A stretch of DNA of 64,000 bases from Anadara kagoshimensis (lineage: Eukaryota > Mollusca > Bivalvia > Arcoida > Arcidae), in contig CM037870.1 of NCBI GenBank assembly GCA_021292105.1, positions 61,220,167 through 61,284,166 on the forward strand, in the 5' to 3' direction. The notes beneath the pieces are model-generated. The model did no database searches and was not told the origin of the DNA. It was given only the letters and a program-made list of their open reading frames with translations. This document shows, piece after piece, positions 63,316-64,000 of the stretch (its first letter is position 1; each line of letters starts with the position of its first letter). A program made the translations under genes and the position numbers.

Positions 63316-64000
63316 AATAATTTCTTCTTCATCTGCATTGGTACTATAAACCTGTGTATTAAATCCCCCTCAACCTCTTCTTCTGTAATCACCTCTATGA
63401 CCTCCTCTGCTATCTTAAGTTGTGGTCTCCCCTATAGATGTTTGCTTTTCAATAACTGGTTATTGTCCTGTCTGCTACTCAGTTCTTGTTCTTTTCTTAT
63501 TAGCTCCACTAATAATGACCAATAATCTTCAATCTCGTCAAACTTGTGAACTGTAATATCTTATAAGCTATTTTTCAAACACTTATACAATCCTGATCTT
63601 AACATGTTATCTACATCTGCTGGAACCACTAAACCTTGCACGTCCTAGTATATATTCTAGTCTGCAATTCCAATTACTTACCTTCAATAACATTTTCAAA
63701 AAATAATAAACACAAGGCCCAATAGGCTCTGTGATGCTCAACTGGCAGGTAATTTACATTTTTGATAAATAACATGCAAATCTTGTGAAATAGCATTCTT
63801 CCTCCTTTTTACAATTGCAACTGGAACCAAAGTGGTTGGAAAACAAATCTGCATTGGTCTTTCATGTATTGCTATTTATAGGAACAGAAGCCACTTTGGA
63901 TTTTGGTTGATATGCCAGACACAACTTTTTGATTACTGTTACTAAAGGACTTTTCATGCTGTATTGGGTTAAAATTGACCAATTCAGGAGAAAATATTCA

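Larger units (their letters stand above)
56431..64000 (-). mobile_element. fossil Ty3/Gypsy-type LTR retrotransposon
   Basis: A broken LTR retrotransposon lies on the minus strand; its 5' side runs past the window. Reading in its own direction, recognisable parts are a Gag zinc knuckle (63274-63315), an aspartic protease region (about 62800-63170), a reverse transcriptase remnant (about 61900-62290), integrase (about 61130-61607, continuing at about 57350-57780), a polypurine tract (about 56564-56576) and the start of an LTR (TGTAGCAGTG, from 56563 downward). Integrase after RT is the Ty3/Gypsy order. It is interrupted by the Penelope-like element at 57785-61098. Breaks are numerous, so it is not intact and is of moderate to old age. 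Confidence 0.8.

Noticed and set aside
63289-63525. 78-codon plus-strand frame
   Set aside because: Antisense to the Gag region of the minus-strand Gypsy fossil.
1-64000. Telomeric repeats that might make this a subtelomere
   Set aside because: No TTAGGG-type tandem run was seen on either strand.

Overview
The window looks like gene-poor, AT-rich repetitive DNA from a lophotrochozoan animal, most likely a bivalve mollusc. That inference rests on the repeat company: tRNA-derived SINEs with ACTC or ACCA tails, LINE copies with C-terminal CCHC-type tails, and a Penelope-like element of the permuted Naiad type, a type abundant in clams. I see no complete host gene. One short minus-strand reading frame with a membrane segment (4327-4608) is the only weak host-exon candidate.

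Layout. 1-1715: right-hand part of a 61-bp satellite with a 345-bp higher-order unit. 1716-13973: intergenic DNA with a ~640-bp terminal-inverted-repeat element, several tRNA-like SINEs, four LINE remnants (the best at 7672-9735) and many microsatellites. 13974-14097: a Penelope-like terminal fragment lying 26 bp from the next array. 14124-53320: a very large 49-bp minisatellite locus of roughly 630 units. Array A (14124-18774) reads in one direction. A 6.3-kb non-satellite segment follows (18775-25079). Array B (25080-53079) reads in the opposite direction and is broken by a 172-bp MITE and a 1.7-kb insertion. A short degenerate tail (53080-53320) flips back to the orientation of A. The satellite has amplified at several scales: 49, 147, 245 and 300 bp, and about 3.15 and 3.48 kb. 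53321-56216: SINE pieces, a 219-bp tandem duplication carrying GA tracts, and AT-rich DNA. 56217-64000: a broken Ty3/Gypsy-type LTR retrotransposon on the minus strand. It is interrupted by a Penelope-like (Naiad-type) element at 57785-61098 with 156-bp direct pseudo-LTRs, and a 214-bp inverted end copy lies 1.35 kb away.

There is no gene network to describe: this is a landscape of satellites and retroelements inserted into one another. The most unusual structure is the opposed pair of 49-bp arrays with a back-flipped tail. It fits one inversion of about 34 kb with both breakpoints in satellite, or an assembly orientation error. The most interesting element is the permuted Penelope-like element and its end fragments, one of which sits at the edge of the 49-bp array.
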